Of a stretch of 64,000 nt of DNA, positions 14,398-23,373 are shown piece after piece. The notes beneath the pieces are model-generated. The model saw nothing but the letters and a program-made list of their open reading frames with translations. It was not told the DNA's origin and made no database searches. Source of the DNA: Paraplanobispora siamensis (lineage in GTDB: Bacteria > Actinomycetota > Actinomycetes > Streptosporangiales > Streptosporangiaceae); assembly GCF_016863175.1 (NCBI RefSeq), contig NZ_BOOJ01000022.1, forward strand, positions 186,001 through 250,000, given 5' to 3'. The number at the start of each line of letters is the position of its first letter. Position 1 is the first letter of the stretch. Both the position numbers and the translations under genes were made by a program.

Positions 14398-16923
14398 GTG
14401 ACGACGGTGGACGCCGCTCGTGACTCGTGGCTGCGGATACTGCGCGCGACGGGTCTCCTCGACGCCCCGGAGACGTCGTCGCTGGACCGCCTGACCCGGC
14501 TGGCGGTCCGGCTCGCCGGTGCGGCCGCCGCCTCGGTCGCCCTGGGCGACCGGGACCGCCAGGTGATCATCAGCGCGGCGGGGCCGGACAACGCGCCGCC
14601 GGTGCCGCGCGGGACGCACATGACCTCCCCCCTGTGCAGGCGCGTCATCGACACGGGGGCGCCCGTCGTCCTGGACGACACGCGCTGGCACCATCAGACC
14701 GTCCACGGGCTGGCGGTGCGGGCCTACGCGGGCTTCCCGCTGCGCGCGGCCGACGGGGAGATCCTGGGGTCGATGTCGGTGACCGACACCGAACCCCGGA
14801 CGTGGAGCGCGCGGGAGCTGGAGGAGATCGGCGACCTCGCCGCGGCGGTGGAGACGGAGCTCAGGCTGCGCCTGGCCCACGGCCGCTCCCTGATCACGGC
14901 CGCCCGGATGCGGGCCGTCCTCGACCACACGCCCGAGGCCCTCGTCTCGATCGACGCCGACGGGACGGTGACGGGCTGGAACGCCGCCTCCGCCAGGTTG
15001 TTCGGCTGGTCGGCCGAGGAGGCCCTCGGCCGGGACCTCGCCGAACTGGTCGTCTCCCGCGGCTCGCGGCACGTCTACTACCAGAGCCTGCGGCGGATGC
15101 GGTCGTCCGGCAGGCCTTCCCAGTCGGGGGACCGGACGGAGCTGGTCGCCGTCGACAGGGACGGGCGGGAGCTCCCCGTGGAGATGAGCCTGCAGGTCAA
15201 CATCGAGTACGGCGAGCCGGTGTTCCACACGTTCCTGTACGACCTCAGCGCCCGCCGCCGCGCCGAGACGCTCCGCGAGGCCCAGCACGCCGTGACGCGG
15301 GCGCTGGCCAACGCCGGGTCCGCCGAGCAGTCCGCGACGGGCACGGTCACCGCGGTCGTCGAGACGCTGGGCTGGGCCTGCGGGGAGTACTGGCGCGTCG
15401 ACCCCGACGAGAACGGCATCACCCGCGTCTACTCCTGGACCAGGCCGGATCTCGACCTGTCCGAGTTCGTCGACGCCGAGCCGGTCACCCTGCGTCCCGG
15501 GCAGGGGCTGCCCGGGGCGGCGTGGATGAGCGGCCACGACATCTGGATCTCCGACCTGACCGGCGACCCCCGCGACTTCCTGCACAAGGGGGCCGCGCTG
15601 AAGGGAGGGCTGCGCACCGCCATCGGCCTGCCGGTGCGCAGCGGCAGGCGCGTGCTCGGGGTCCTCGCCTTCTACGACCAGGCGGTCCAGGAGCCCGACG
15701 ACGACCTCGTGGCCATGCTCGACGGCGTCGGCGCCCATCTGGGCCGCTACAAGGAACGCCGCCGCGCCGAGGAGCTGTCCCTGGCCCTGGCCGCCAGCCA
15801 GCGCCACCTCGACCGCATCGTCTCCCAGCTCAACGACTTCGTGTGGACCTTCGAGGTCACCGACGACCGCGACCTCAAGACGGTCTACACCAGCCACCCC
15901 GACAGCTTCGGCGTGTTCGGCATCCTGATGTCGCACGACGCCGAGGCCATCATGGAGACGGTGGCCCGGCACATCCACCCCGATGACGCGCCCGCCTTCG
16001 CCGCCTACCGCGAGACGCTCGCCTCCGGGATGGCCGCGGAGTTCGAATGCCGCATCACCGGCCTCGACGGCGGGATCCACTGGGTCTGGACGCGCGCCGT
16101 ACCCCGTCGCCAGGACGGCCGCCTGTTCATCGACGGCATCAGCACCGACGTCACCGAGCGCCACCAGCTCGCCGACGAGCGCGAGCGCCTGCTGGCCCAG
16201 GAGCAGCAGCAGGTGCGCCGGCTGAAGGAGCTCGACAAGATGAAGGACGAGCTCGTCGCCGTGGTCAGCCACGAGCTGCGCAGCCCCATCGGAGCCATCC
16301 GGGGCTACGCCGAGATGCTCATGGACGACCCCGGCCTCGCCGGGGAGCACCGCACGTTCGTCGACGTCATCGACCGCAAGAGCGCGCACCTGCAGCGCCT
16401 CGTCGACGACCTGCTGGACCTGGCGCGCTTCGACGCCGGGCACATCGGCCTCGACATCCGGCCGCTCTCCCTGGAGCAGCTGGCGCTCCAGGCCATCGAC
16501 GAACACCGGCCCGCCGCCACCGTCAAGCAGATCGTCCTGAACACCGCCCTCGCCCCCGGCCTGACCGTGCACGCCGATCCGGTACGGCTGCGCCAGGTGC
16601 TCGACAACCTGCTGTCCAACGCGATCCGGTACACCCCGGAGAACGGCGTCGTCACCGTCACCTCCGGCAAGGAGGACGACCGCGTCACCGTCACCGTCGC
16701 CGACACCGGCATCGGCATCCCCACCGAGCAGTACCCACGGCTGTTCGACCGGTTCTTCCGCGCCTCCACCGCCCTGGAGTCCGGCGTCAAGGGCACCGGC
16801 CTGGGCCTGGCGATCACCAGGGCGATCGTCGACGCGCACGACGGCACCATCGAGGCCCGCCCCGGCCGGGAGCGCGGCACCGTCTTCACGGTGCGCCTGC
16901 CCGCCACCCCGGCGAAGGACTGA
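14398..16923 (+). CDS. Multi-sensor histidine kinase (GAF-PAS-GAF-PAS-HisKA-HATPase)
   Basis: An 841-aa soluble kinase with no membrane segment. Domains in order: GAF (about 10-150), PAS (165-285, HTPEALVSIDADGTVTGWN), a second GAF (295-445), a second PAS/PAC (460-600), HisKA with the phospho-accepting histidine at about residue 625 (AVVSHELRSPIGAI), and HATPase with N-box LRQVLDNLLSNAIRYTP, G1 DTGIGIP and G2 GTGLGLAI. It should autophosphorylate and pass phosphate to a response regulator. No regulator gene adjoins it, so it is an orphan kinase here. GTG 14398 is favoured because a G-rich Shine-Dalgarno (GGGGGGGA) precedes it; a TTG at 14341 would add 19 residues without domain content. It converges on the diguanylate cyclase gene, with 24 nt between the ends. 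Confidence 0.9.
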   Translation: MTTVDAARDSWLRILRATGLLDAPETSSLDRLTRLAVRLAGAAAASVALGDRDRQVIISAAGPDNAPPVPRGTHMTSPLCRRVIDTGAPVVLDDTRWHHQTVHGLAVRAYAGFPLRAADGEILGSMSVTDTEPRTWSARELEEIGDLAAAVETELRLRLAHGRSLITAARMRAVLDHTPEALVSIDADGTVTGWNAASARLFGWSAEEALGRDLAELVVSRGSRHVYYQSLRRMRSSGRPSQSGDRTELVAVDRDGRELPVEMSLQVNIEYGEPVFHTFLYDLSARRRAETLREAQHAVTRALANAGSAEQSATGTVTAVVETLGWACGEYWRVDPDENGITRVYSWTRPDLDLSEFVDAEPVTLRPGQGLPGAAWMSGHDIWISDLTGDPRDFLHKGAALKGGLRTAIGLPVRSGRRVLGVLAFYDQAVQEPDDDLVAMLDGVGAHLGRYKERRRAEELSLALAASQRHLDRIVSQLNDFVWTFEVTDDRDLKTVYTSHPDSFGVFGILMSHDAEAIMETVARHIHPDDAPAFAAYRETLASGMAAEFECRITGLDGGIHWVWTRAVPRRQDGRLFIDGISTDVTERHQLADERERLLAQEQQQVRRLKELDKMKDELVAVVSHELRSPIGAIRGYAEMLMDDPGLAGEHRTFVDVIDRKSAHLQRLVDDLLDLARFDAGHIGLDIRPLSLEQLALQAIDEHRPAATVKQIVLNTALAPGLTVHADPVRLRQVLDNLLSNAIRYTPENGVVTVTSGKEDDRVTVTVADTGIGIPTEQYPRLFDRFFRASTALESGVKGTGLGLAITRAIVDAHDGTIEARPGRERGTVFTVRLPATPAKD

Positions 16924-16947
16924 CTCGGGCCGCCTCACCCGGACGGC

Positions 16948-18567
16948 TCAGGCCGCCTCGCCGGGACCGGATTCCAGAGCGCGCGGCGGGTGGGCGGCGG
17001 CGAGCTCGACCCGGTCGCGCCCCAGCCGCTTGGCCCCGTACAGCGCCCGGTCGGCCTCCCGCAGCAGGTCCCTGGGCCCCTGCCCCGGCGCGAGATCGGC
17101 GACGCCGGCGCTGAAGGTGACCGTCAGGTGGCGCCCCTCGACCTCGACCGGGGTCCGGCCCACCCGGCGGCGCAGGTCGTCGAGCCGGGCGCGGGCCTCC
17201 TCGGCGCCGGCTCCGGGCAGCAGGAGCACGAACTCCTCCCCGCCGTAGCGCACGACCACGTCGTCGTGACGGACCTCACCGGCCAGCAGCGCGGCGACAT
17301 GGGTCAGGACGACGTCGCCGGCGTCGTGGCCGTGGGTGTCGTTGATGCGCTTGAAGTGGTCGACGTCGATGAGCGCCACGCTCAGCGGCGTACCCTCCCC
17401 GGCGGCCCGCGGGATCTCGCGGGCCAGGATCTCCATGAGGTGGCGGCGGTTGTACAGGCCGGTCAGCGTGTCCCGCACGGCCTGCTCGACCAGGTCGGCG
17501 CGGAGCGCCTCGATCGTCTCCAACTGCTCGCGCAGCCGTACGTTGGACTCCTCGGCCTCGCGGCGGCGCCGGTTGGCCTCGGTGATGTCCCGGGCGACCA
17601 GCGCCCAGCCGATGCAGCGGCCGCGGCGGTCGTGCAGCGGGCTGATGCGCAGGTGCAGGTCGGCGCCCCGGCCCAGCACGTCCGTCAGGGTCTGCTCGGT
17701 GTCGGCGTTCTCGGACAGGACGAAGTCGAGTCCCAGGAAGTCGGCGATCGGCGTCCCGCTCGGCCCCTCCGGCAGTCCGGCCTTGCGCATCAGGGCGCGG
17801 GCGGCGGCGTTGACGTCGAGGATCCGGCCGGACTCGTCGATCACGGCGACCGCGTCGGCGATGGTGTCGAACACCTGCCGGTGCGCCACCTGGATGTACT
17901 GGGGCAGCGACCTGGCCAGCGCCCCGTAGACGATGAGCATGGTGACGGCCAGGCCGATGGCGGTCATGTCCACGGTACGGCCGTGCATCGGCATGCCGGC
18001 GATGTTGACCACTATGGGCGGGACGAAGGCCGCCAGCGTCCAGTCGTACAACTTCCGCTTGTCGCGTGGCGCGTGATGGCGCACGCGGGCCACCCGCACC
18101 ATGCTCGCCGTCAGCAGGCCGTAGATGTAGACGGCGCTGACCCAGTAGCCCGGTCCCGGGACGGGGACGAACATCCCGTACGGGTCGACCGGCACCATGG
18201 CGGTGTAGAACCATCCCGACCAGGGGTCGCTCACGAGCAGGCCGAGGAGCAGCAGGGGCACGACCGCCAGCCACGCCACGATCCGGCGGGAGACCCGCCA
18301 GGCGCGGTCGGCCACGGTCATCGACAGGCAGAGGACCCCGGCCACGATGACGTGCATGACGAGGATCCCGCTGCTCACGACCAGCCGCGCCCCGGCGGGG
18401 CCGGGCGTCAGGATCTGGATGACGTTCAGCACGTCGAGCGCGACGATCCAGAAACCCACGAAGGCGTTCATCCGGAACAGCGGCGTCTCGCGCCGGTGCC
18501 AGGCGAAGACGGTGACCGCGGCGGTCAGAACGGCCGACAGCGCGAACGCGAGGGCGAGAGGCAGCAC
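16948..18567 (-). CDS. Membrane diguanylate cyclase (7TM-PAS-GGDEF)
   Basis: A 539-aa predicted cyclic di-GMP synthase. The N-terminal 220 residues hold about seven hydrophobic segments arranged like the histidine-kinase 7TM sensor domain. A PAS domain follows (DTIADAVAVIDESGRILDVNAAARALM), then a short coiled coil (REAEESNVRLREQLETIEALRADL) and a GGDEF domain starting TLTGLYNRRHLMEIL. The active site reads YGGEEF, a functional variant, and RHDD five residues upstream is an intact RxxD inhibitory site, so product feedback is expected. No EAL domain is present. GTG 18567 is chosen because GGGGGAAG precedes it by 6 nt and hydrophobic sequence starts at once. Cyclic di-GMP controls development in filamentous actinomycetes. 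Confidence 0.9.
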   Translation of the reverse strand: MLPLALAFALSAVLTAAVTVFAWHRRETPLFRMNAFVGFWIVALDVLNVIQILTPGPAGARLVVSSGILVMHVIVAGVLCLSMTVADRAWRVSRRIVAWLAVVPLLLLGLLVSDPWSGWFYTAMVPVDPYGMFVPVPGPGYWVSAVYIYGLLTASMVRVARVRHHAPRDKRKLYDWTLAAFVPPIVVNIAGMPMHGRTVDMTAIGLAVTMLIVYGALARSLPQYIQVAHRQVFDTIADAVAVIDESGRILDVNAAARALMRKAGLPEGPSGTPIADFLGLDFVLSENADTEQTLTDVLGRGADLHLRISPLHDRRGRCIGWALVARDITEANRRRREAEESNVRLREQLETIEALRADLVEQAVRDTLTGLYNRRHLMEILAREIPRAAGEGTPLSVALIDVDHFKRINDTHGHDAGDVVLTHVAALLAGEVRHDDVVVRYGGEEFVLLLPGAGAEEARARLDDLRRRVGRTPVEVEGRHLTVTFSAGVADLAPGQGPRDLLREADRALYGAKRLGRDRVELAAAHPPRALESGPGEAA

Positions 18568-18815
18568 CGTGGACTTCCCCCTTCCACTCTCCGTGACCGT
18601 TCCGGCGCTCGATGTTTTCCCATATCGGCGCGCGGGCCGCCCGGTTGAGCACAAGCGGGAGGCGAATCACAGGGCACGCCGTACCGGAGATCCGTACCGG
18701 CCCGGCCGGGCCGGCGGGCGGCGGCGCGTTCACGGCCTCCGGGCGCGAGCTGGTCCGGGTGTGGCGTCCGGCGCCGGGCAGCCGCTGATCCCTCCCGACG
18801 CGGACTCCCAGGGGT

Positions 18816-18881
18816 TTGACATCCCCTCCCGGGTGACCGATGGTTGTTCGTATAGAGGACACAAATGTCCGTTAATCGGAC
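18816..18881 (+). promoter_or_regulatory. hmgA promoter/operator region
   Basis: The 331-nt divergent gap 18568-18898 contains no gene. TTGACA (18816-18821) is a strong -35 with a weak GATGGT -10 after 17 nt (18839-18844); TATAGA (18851-18856) is an alternative -10. Directly downstream, 18857-18881 holds overlapping inverted repeats: GGACA-4-TGTCC and GTCCG-5-CGGAC share the middle half-site. This could be an operator for a repressor of the homogentisate operon; the repressor is not evident next door. Confidence 0.4.
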
Positions 18882-18898
18882 GAGCGTGGGAGAAGCAG

Positions 18899-20068
18899 AT
18901 GCCGTACTACCGCGTCGTGGGAGAGGTACCCCGTAAGCGACACGTCCAGTTCCGGCGGCCCGACGGCGGCCTTTACGCCGAGGAGCTGATGGGCGAGGAG
19001 GGCTTCTCCAGCGACTCGTCGCTCCTCTACCACCGGTACCTCCCCACCGCGATCATCAAGGCCGAGGCGGTCGAGCCCTCCGCGGCCTCGGTCCTGACCC
19101 CCAACCTGCCGCTCTCCCCCCGCCACTTCCGCACCCAGGACCTCCCCGCGGGCGGCGACCTGGTCACCGGGCGCGGGCTGCTGGCGGGCAACGCCGACGT
19201 CCGCATGTCGTACGTCGCGACCGAGGCCCCCAGCGAGCTCTACCGCAACTCCATGGGCGACGAGTGCGTCTACATCGCGAGCGGCCGGGTCGTGTTCGAG
19301 TCGACCTACGGCGTCCTGGAGGCCGGCGAGGGCGACTACGTCGTCGTCCCGACCGGGACGATCCACCGCTGGGTGCCGCGGGGCCGGGTGACGGCCTTCG
19401 TCATCGAGGCCGCCGGGCACATCCGCCCGCCCAAGCGCTATCTGTCGAAGTACGGCCAGTTCCTGGAGCACGCCCCCTACTGCGAGCGCGACCTGCGCAC
19501 CCCGCAGGAGCCGCTGACCGTCGAGGGCGAGGAGGTGCCGGTGCTGGTCCGCACGCGCGGCGGGCTGACCCGGCTGGTCTACCGCAACCACCCCTTCGAC
19601 GTGGTCGGCTGGGACGGCTGCCTGTACCCCTACGCCTTCAACATCAACGACTTCGAGCCCATCGTGAAGGGCATCCACGCCCCGCCGCCGGTCCACCAGA
19701 CCTTCGAAGGCCCGAACTTCGTGATCTGCTCCTTCTGCCCCCGGCCGCTGGACTTCCACCCCGAGGCCGTGCCGATCCCGTACAACCACCACAACGTCGA
19801 CTCCGACGAGCTGATGTTCTACGCGGGCGGCGACTACAGCGCGCGCAAGGGCTCCGGCATCGACGTCGGCTCGATCTCGCTGCACCCGGCCGGGTTCACC
19901 CACGGCCCGCAGCCCGGCGCCGTCGAGGCGGTCATCGACGCCGTACGGCAGGGGCACACCCGCACCAACGAGCTGGCCGTGATGGTGGACACCTTCCGGC
20001 CCCTGGACCTGGGCCCCGCGGGGCTGTCGGTGGAGGACCCCGCCTACGCGTGGACGTGGGCGCGATGA
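18899..20068 (+). CDS. hmgA: Homogentisate 1,2-dioxygenase
   Basis: A 389-aa dioxygenase that opens the ring of homogentisate to maleylacetoacetate in tyrosine and phenylalanine breakdown. Family features include the cupin core (GDECVYIASGRVVFES..GVLEAGEGDYVVVPTGTIHRW) and the C-terminal iron-site region NHHNVDSDELMFYAGGDY followed by SISLHPAGFTHGPQPG, which supplies His-Glu-His ligands. It is shorter than the roughly 430-445-residue proteobacterial and human enzymes but typical of actinomycete versions. ATG 18899 has GGGAGAAG upstream. The stop overlaps the next start as ATGA, so the three-gene operon is translationally coupled. No hppD lies in the window. Confidence 0.93.
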   Translation: MPYYRVVGEVPRKRHVQFRRPDGGLYAEELMGEEGFSSDSSLLYHRYLPTAIIKAEAVEPSAASVLTPNLPLSPRHFRTQDLPAGGDLVTGRGLLAGNADVRMSYVATEAPSELYRNSMGDECVYIASGRVVFESTYGVLEAGEGDYVVVPTGTIHRWVPRGRVTAFVIEAAGHIRPPKRYLSKYGQFLEHAPYCERDLRTPQEPLTVEGEEVPVLVRTRGGLTRLVYRNHPFDVVGWDGCLYPYAFNINDFEPIVKGIHAPPPVHQTFEGPNFVICSFCPRPLDFHPEAVPIPYNHHNVDSDELMFYAGGDYSARKGSGIDVGSISLHPAGFTHGPQPGAVEAVIDAVRQGHTRTNELAVMVDTFRPLDLGPAGLSVEDPAYAWTWAR

Positions 20069-20865
20069 ACCTCTTCCACGACCTCGTCGACGACGCGGGG
20101 CTGTTCCCGCCCACCGCCCTGCCGATGGCCGAGGCGCTGGAGCGGCACCGGGCCGACCTGATGAAGGCCCACCCCGTCCTCACCCACCGCTTCCTGTGCC
20201 CGGCCAGCCGGCTGCCCGCGCTCCGCGCCACCCTCACCTTCCCGATCAGGCTCGGGCTGATCCTCGACACCCCGGAGCTGCCGCCGCTCGGCGGCCTGGA
20301 CGTCGAGCTGATCGAGATCCCCGGCGCCCGCTTCGAGACGCCCGCCGGGCGCGTCGAGGTGCCCGGCGGTCGGGGCGGCCCGCTCGACGTGAAGGCCCGC
20401 CAGTTCGTCGAGGTCACCGCCGGCCGGCTGCCCGTGCGCCTCCCGCCGGGGACCGGTCTGAAGATCCGGTGCGGCGGCCTGTCCGCGGAGGCCTTCCCCG
20501 GCGCCCACGACCTGGGCTCCTTCATCGCCTACTGCGTGGACAACGACATCCCGTTCAAGGCCACCGCCGGGCTGCACCACGCGGTCCGGCACTTCGACCC
20601 GGCGCTCGGCGTCGACCGGCACGGCTTCCTCAACCTCGTCCTGGCGGTCTGCGAGGCCGTAGAGGGGCACGACCCGGTGCCGGTGCTCAAGCTGACCGAC
20701 GTCGGAGAGCTGGTCCGGCGGGCGGGGGCCGTACCCCGGGAGACCGCCGGGCGGGCCAGGGAACTGCTGGTGTCGTACGGCTCGTGCAGCACGAGCACCC
20801 CGATCGAGGACCTGCGCGCGCTCGGACTGACCGACGGACCACGCGAAGAGGAGAACGCCCGATGA
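20065..20865 (+). CDS. Unknown protein between hmgA and fahA (possible maleylacetoacetate isomerase substitute)
   Basis: A 266-aa soluble protein of unrecognised function. Visible blocks include KIRCGGLSAEAFPGAHDLGSFIAYC, DIPFKATAGLHHAVRH, HGFLNLVLAV and LLVSYGSCSTSTPIEDLRALGL; alternating strand and helix suggests a TIM barrel. It is locked between homogentisate dioxygenase and fumarylacetoacetase by 4-nt overlaps at both ends (ATGA at 20065 and 20862). The step between those two enzymes is maleylacetoacetate isomerisation, normally done by a glutathione S-transferase-type enzyme. Actinomycetes lack glutathione, and no GST is encoded here. A glutathione-independent isomerase, or a hydrolase acting directly on maleylacetoacetate, is therefore a reasonable but untested guess. 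Confidence 0.85.
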   Translation: MNLFHDLVDDAGLFPPTALPMAEALERHRADLMKAHPVLTHRFLCPASRLPALRATLTFPIRLGLILDTPELPPLGGLDVELIEIPGARFETPAGRVEVPGGRGGPLDVKARQFVEVTAGRLPVRLPPGTGLKIRCGGLSAEAFPGAHDLGSFIAYCVDNDIPFKATAGLHHAVRHFDPALGVDRHGFLNLVLAVCEAVEGHDPVPVLKLTDVGELVRRAGAVPRETAGRARELLVSYGSCSTSTPIEDLRALGLTDGPREEENAR

Positions 20866-22007
20866 CCGCGAGCCCCTGGGGCCTGGACAACCTGCCCTAC
20901 GGAGTCTTCACCCGGACCGGGGGTGAGACCCCGCGTGTGGGCGTCCGGTACGGCGACCACGTGCTCGACCTGGCCGGGGCGCTGCACGACGAGGTGTTCG
21001 CCACCGGCTCGCTCAACGCCTTCATGGCCAGGGGCGCGGCGGCGTGGCGGGACACCCGCGCGCTGATCCGCAACAAGCTGGACACCGACCCGGCGGCCGT
21101 CGAGCCGCACCTGATCCCGCTCGACCGGGTCACCATGCACCTGCCGATCGAGGTCGCCGACTACGTCGACTTCTACTGCTCCCTGGAGCACGCCTCCAAC
21201 CTGGGCCGGATGTTCCGCCCCGACGACGAGCCGCTGAAGCCGAACTGGCGGCACCTGCCGGTGGGCTACCACGGCCGGGCCGGGACCGTCGTGCTCTCCG
21301 GCACCCCGATCACCCGTCCGTCGGGCCAGCGGGGCGCCGGGGTCTTCGGGCCCTCGGCCAAACTGGACATCGAGGCGGAGCTCGGCTTCGTCGTCGGCAC
21401 GCCGGCCCCGATGGGCGCTCGCGCGGGCCGGTTCGAGGACCACGTCTTCGGTGTGACGTTGGTCAACGACTGGAGTGCGCGCGACATCCAGGCGTGGGAG
21501 TACGTCCCGCTCGGGCCTTTTCTCGGTAAGTCATTCGCGACCTCCGTCTCCCCGTGGATCACCCCGCTGGAGGCGCTCGCCCACGCGCGCGTGCCCGGCC
21601 GCGAGCAGGACCCCGAACCGCTGGAGTACCTGCGCCGCGGCGAGCCCTGGGGTCTGGACCTGGCTCTGGAGGTCCGCCTGAACGGCGAGGTCGTCTCGCG
21701 TCCGCCGTACCGCGAGATGTACTGGACGCCCGACCAGATGCTCGCCCACATGACCGTCAACGGCGCGTCTCTGCGGGTCGGCGACCTGTACGCCAGCGGC
21801 ACGGTCTCCGGCCCCGAGGCGGGGCAGCGGGGCTCGCTCATCGAGCTGACCTGGAACGGAACCGAGCCGATCAAGCTGTCCGACGGGTCGGTGCGGACGT
21901 TCCTGGAGGACGGCGACACCGTCACGATCACCGCCACGGCGCCGGGGCCGGACGGCGGGTCGATCGCCCTGGGAGAGGTGTCGGGAACCATCCGTCCTGC
22001 GAGGTAG
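20862..22007 (+). CDS. fahA: Fumarylacetoacetase
   Basis: A 381-aa enzyme that splits fumarylacetoacetate into fumarate and acetoacetate, the last step of homogentisate breakdown. The N-terminal domain (WGLDNLPYGVFTRTG) is followed by the catalytic domain with DYVDFYCSLEHASNLGRMFR, the active-site loop WRHLPVGYHGRAGTVV, metal-binding acids in DIEAELGFVVG and VTLVNDWSARDIQAWEYVPLGPFLGKSF, and a late YASGTVSG. Length is close to the family's usual 420 but somewhat short. ATG 20862 overlaps the upstream stop. The last residues (SIALGEVSGTIRPAR) are the normal family end. Confidence 0.93.
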   Translation: MTASPWGLDNLPYGVFTRTGGETPRVGVRYGDHVLDLAGALHDEVFATGSLNAFMARGAAAWRDTRALIRNKLDTDPAAVEPHLIPLDRVTMHLPIEVADYVDFYCSLEHASNLGRMFRPDDEPLKPNWRHLPVGYHGRAGTVVLSGTPITRPSGQRGAGVFGPSAKLDIEAELGFVVGTPAPMGARAGRFEDHVFGVTLVNDWSARDIQAWEYVPLGPFLGKSFATSVSPWITPLEALAHARVPGREQDPEPLEYLRRGEPWGLDLALEVRLNGEVVSRPPYREMYWTPDQMLAHMTVNGASLRVGDLYASGTVSGPEAGQRGSLIELTWNGTEPIKLSDGSVRTFLEDGDTVTITATAPGPDGGSIALGEVSGTIRPAR

Positions 22008-22096
22008 GTCCGCGATGTGACTCGGCGTGCTTAAGGAGTGACACAGCGCTAACCTAGGCAGCCGACTGTTCGCGAACTCCCCGGAGGCAGGAAGCG

Positions 22097-23275
22097 ATGC
22101 GGCGCGCCGCAGCCCCTCTCACCATCCTTCTTCTCGTGTTCTCCATGACCGGCTGCCCTCCGGCCGCGCCCGGCGGTGACCGGACGCCCGAGGCGGCCAG
22201 GCCCACGGTGCGGATCGACCCGCAGCCGGGCTCGGAGCGGGCCCCGACCGGGCGGGGCCTGACCGTCCAGGCCAGCGCGGGCACGCTGACCGGGGTGGCC
22301 GTCTACGCGGGCGACACCCCGGTGCCGGGCCGCCTCGACGCCACCCGGACCGTCTGGCGCTCCGAGCGGCCCCTGGACCCCGGTCAGCACTACTCCGTCA
22401 GCGCCACCGCCACCGGCGCGGACGGCACCTCGGCCAGCGCCGCCGGCCGGTTCCGCACCCTCACCCCCAAGCAGACCTTCCAGATCGCCTCCGTCACCCC
22501 GGAGCCCGGCGAGACCGTGGGCGTGGGCATGCCGATCATCGTCGACTTCGACGTCCCCGTGCGCGAGAAGGCGGCCGTCGAGCGGGCGCTGGAAGTCCGC
22601 ACCGGAACGCCCGTCGAGGGCGCCTGGCACTGGGCGGGCGACACCCGGGTGATCTACCGGCCCCGTCACCACTGGCCGGCCGGCACGCAGGTCGGCCTCA
22701 CCGCGCACCTGTCCGGCGTGCGCGCCGCCAAGGGCGTGTACGGCACCGCCGACCGCGTCGTGCGCTTCGCCGTCGGGCGCGAGCAGATCAGCACCGTCGA
22801 CACCCGGACCCACCAGATGGTGGTGCGCCGCGACGGCGAGATCGTCCAGCGCATGGCCATCAGCGCGGGCATGGCCACCACCAGGGAGTACACCACGACG
22901 AGCGGCTATCACCTGACCATGGACAAGGCCAACCCGGTGCGCATGGTCTCCCCGAACCGCAGCGAAGGGGACCCCGGCTACTACGACGTCATGATCGGCC
23001 ATGCCGTGCGCATCTCCAACAGCGGCGAGTACATCCACGCCAAGGACAACCTCTGGGCCCAGGGCCGCACGAACGTCAGCCACGGCTGCGTCAACGCCCG
23101 CCCGGACCAGGCCGAATGGTTCTACGAGACCTCGCTGCGCGGCGACCCCGTGATCATCCGCGGCACCGACCGCGAGCTCGAGTGGGACAACGGCTGGGGC
23201 TACTGGCAGCTCTCCTGGGACGACTGGCGCAAGGGCAGCGCCCTGTATCTCGACCTTCCCGCCAACCTCCGATAA
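22097..23275 (+). CDS. L,D-transpeptidase lipoprotein (Ig-like domains plus YkuD)
   Basis: A 392-aa cell-wall enzyme that forms 3-3 crosslinks in peptidoglycan. The N-terminal signal ends in a lipobox with the acylated cysteine at residue 20 (FSMTGC), so the protein is anchored outside the membrane. Two Ig-like domains span about 40-240 (TFQIASVTPEPGETVGVGMPI, then VEGAWHWAGDTRVIYRPRH). The YkuD catalytic domain follows, with HAKDNLW and the active-site SHGCVNARP near residue 333. A Trp-rich C-terminal tail (ELEWDNGWGYWQLSWDDW) is the usual extension in actinobacterial Ldt enzymes. The start has AGGCAGGAAG upstream. Confidence 0.92.
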   Translation: MRRAAAPLTILLLVFSMTGCPPAAPGGDRTPEAARPTVRIDPQPGSERAPTGRGLTVQASAGTLTGVAVYAGDTPVPGRLDATRTVWRSERPLDPGQHYSVSATATGADGTSASAAGRFRTLTPKQTFQIASVTPEPGETVGVGMPIIVDFDVPVREKAAVERALEVRTGTPVEGAWHWAGDTRVIYRPRHHWPAGTQVGLTAHLSGVRAAKGVYGTADRVVRFAVGREQISTVDTRTHQMVVRRDGEIVQRMAISAGMATTREYTTTSGYHLTMDKANPVRMVSPNRSEGDPGYYDVMIGHAVRISNSGEYIHAKDNLWAQGRTNVSHGCVNARPDQAEWFYETSLRGDPVIIRGTDRELEWDNGWGYWQLSWDDWRKGSALYLDLPANLR

Positions 23276-23373
23276 CCGGGCGCAGGGCGGCCTGACAGCC
23301 GGGACGGGCGCGACATACGGTGGAGGGGAACCTCCCGGACGCCGGGCCCGTTGCACTGGTAGGAGGGCCGAGC

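Noticed and set aside
16990-18648. Plus-strand open frame across the diguanylate cyclase gene
   Set aside because: Antisense to a gene with clear GGDEF and PAS motifs; no recognisable domain.
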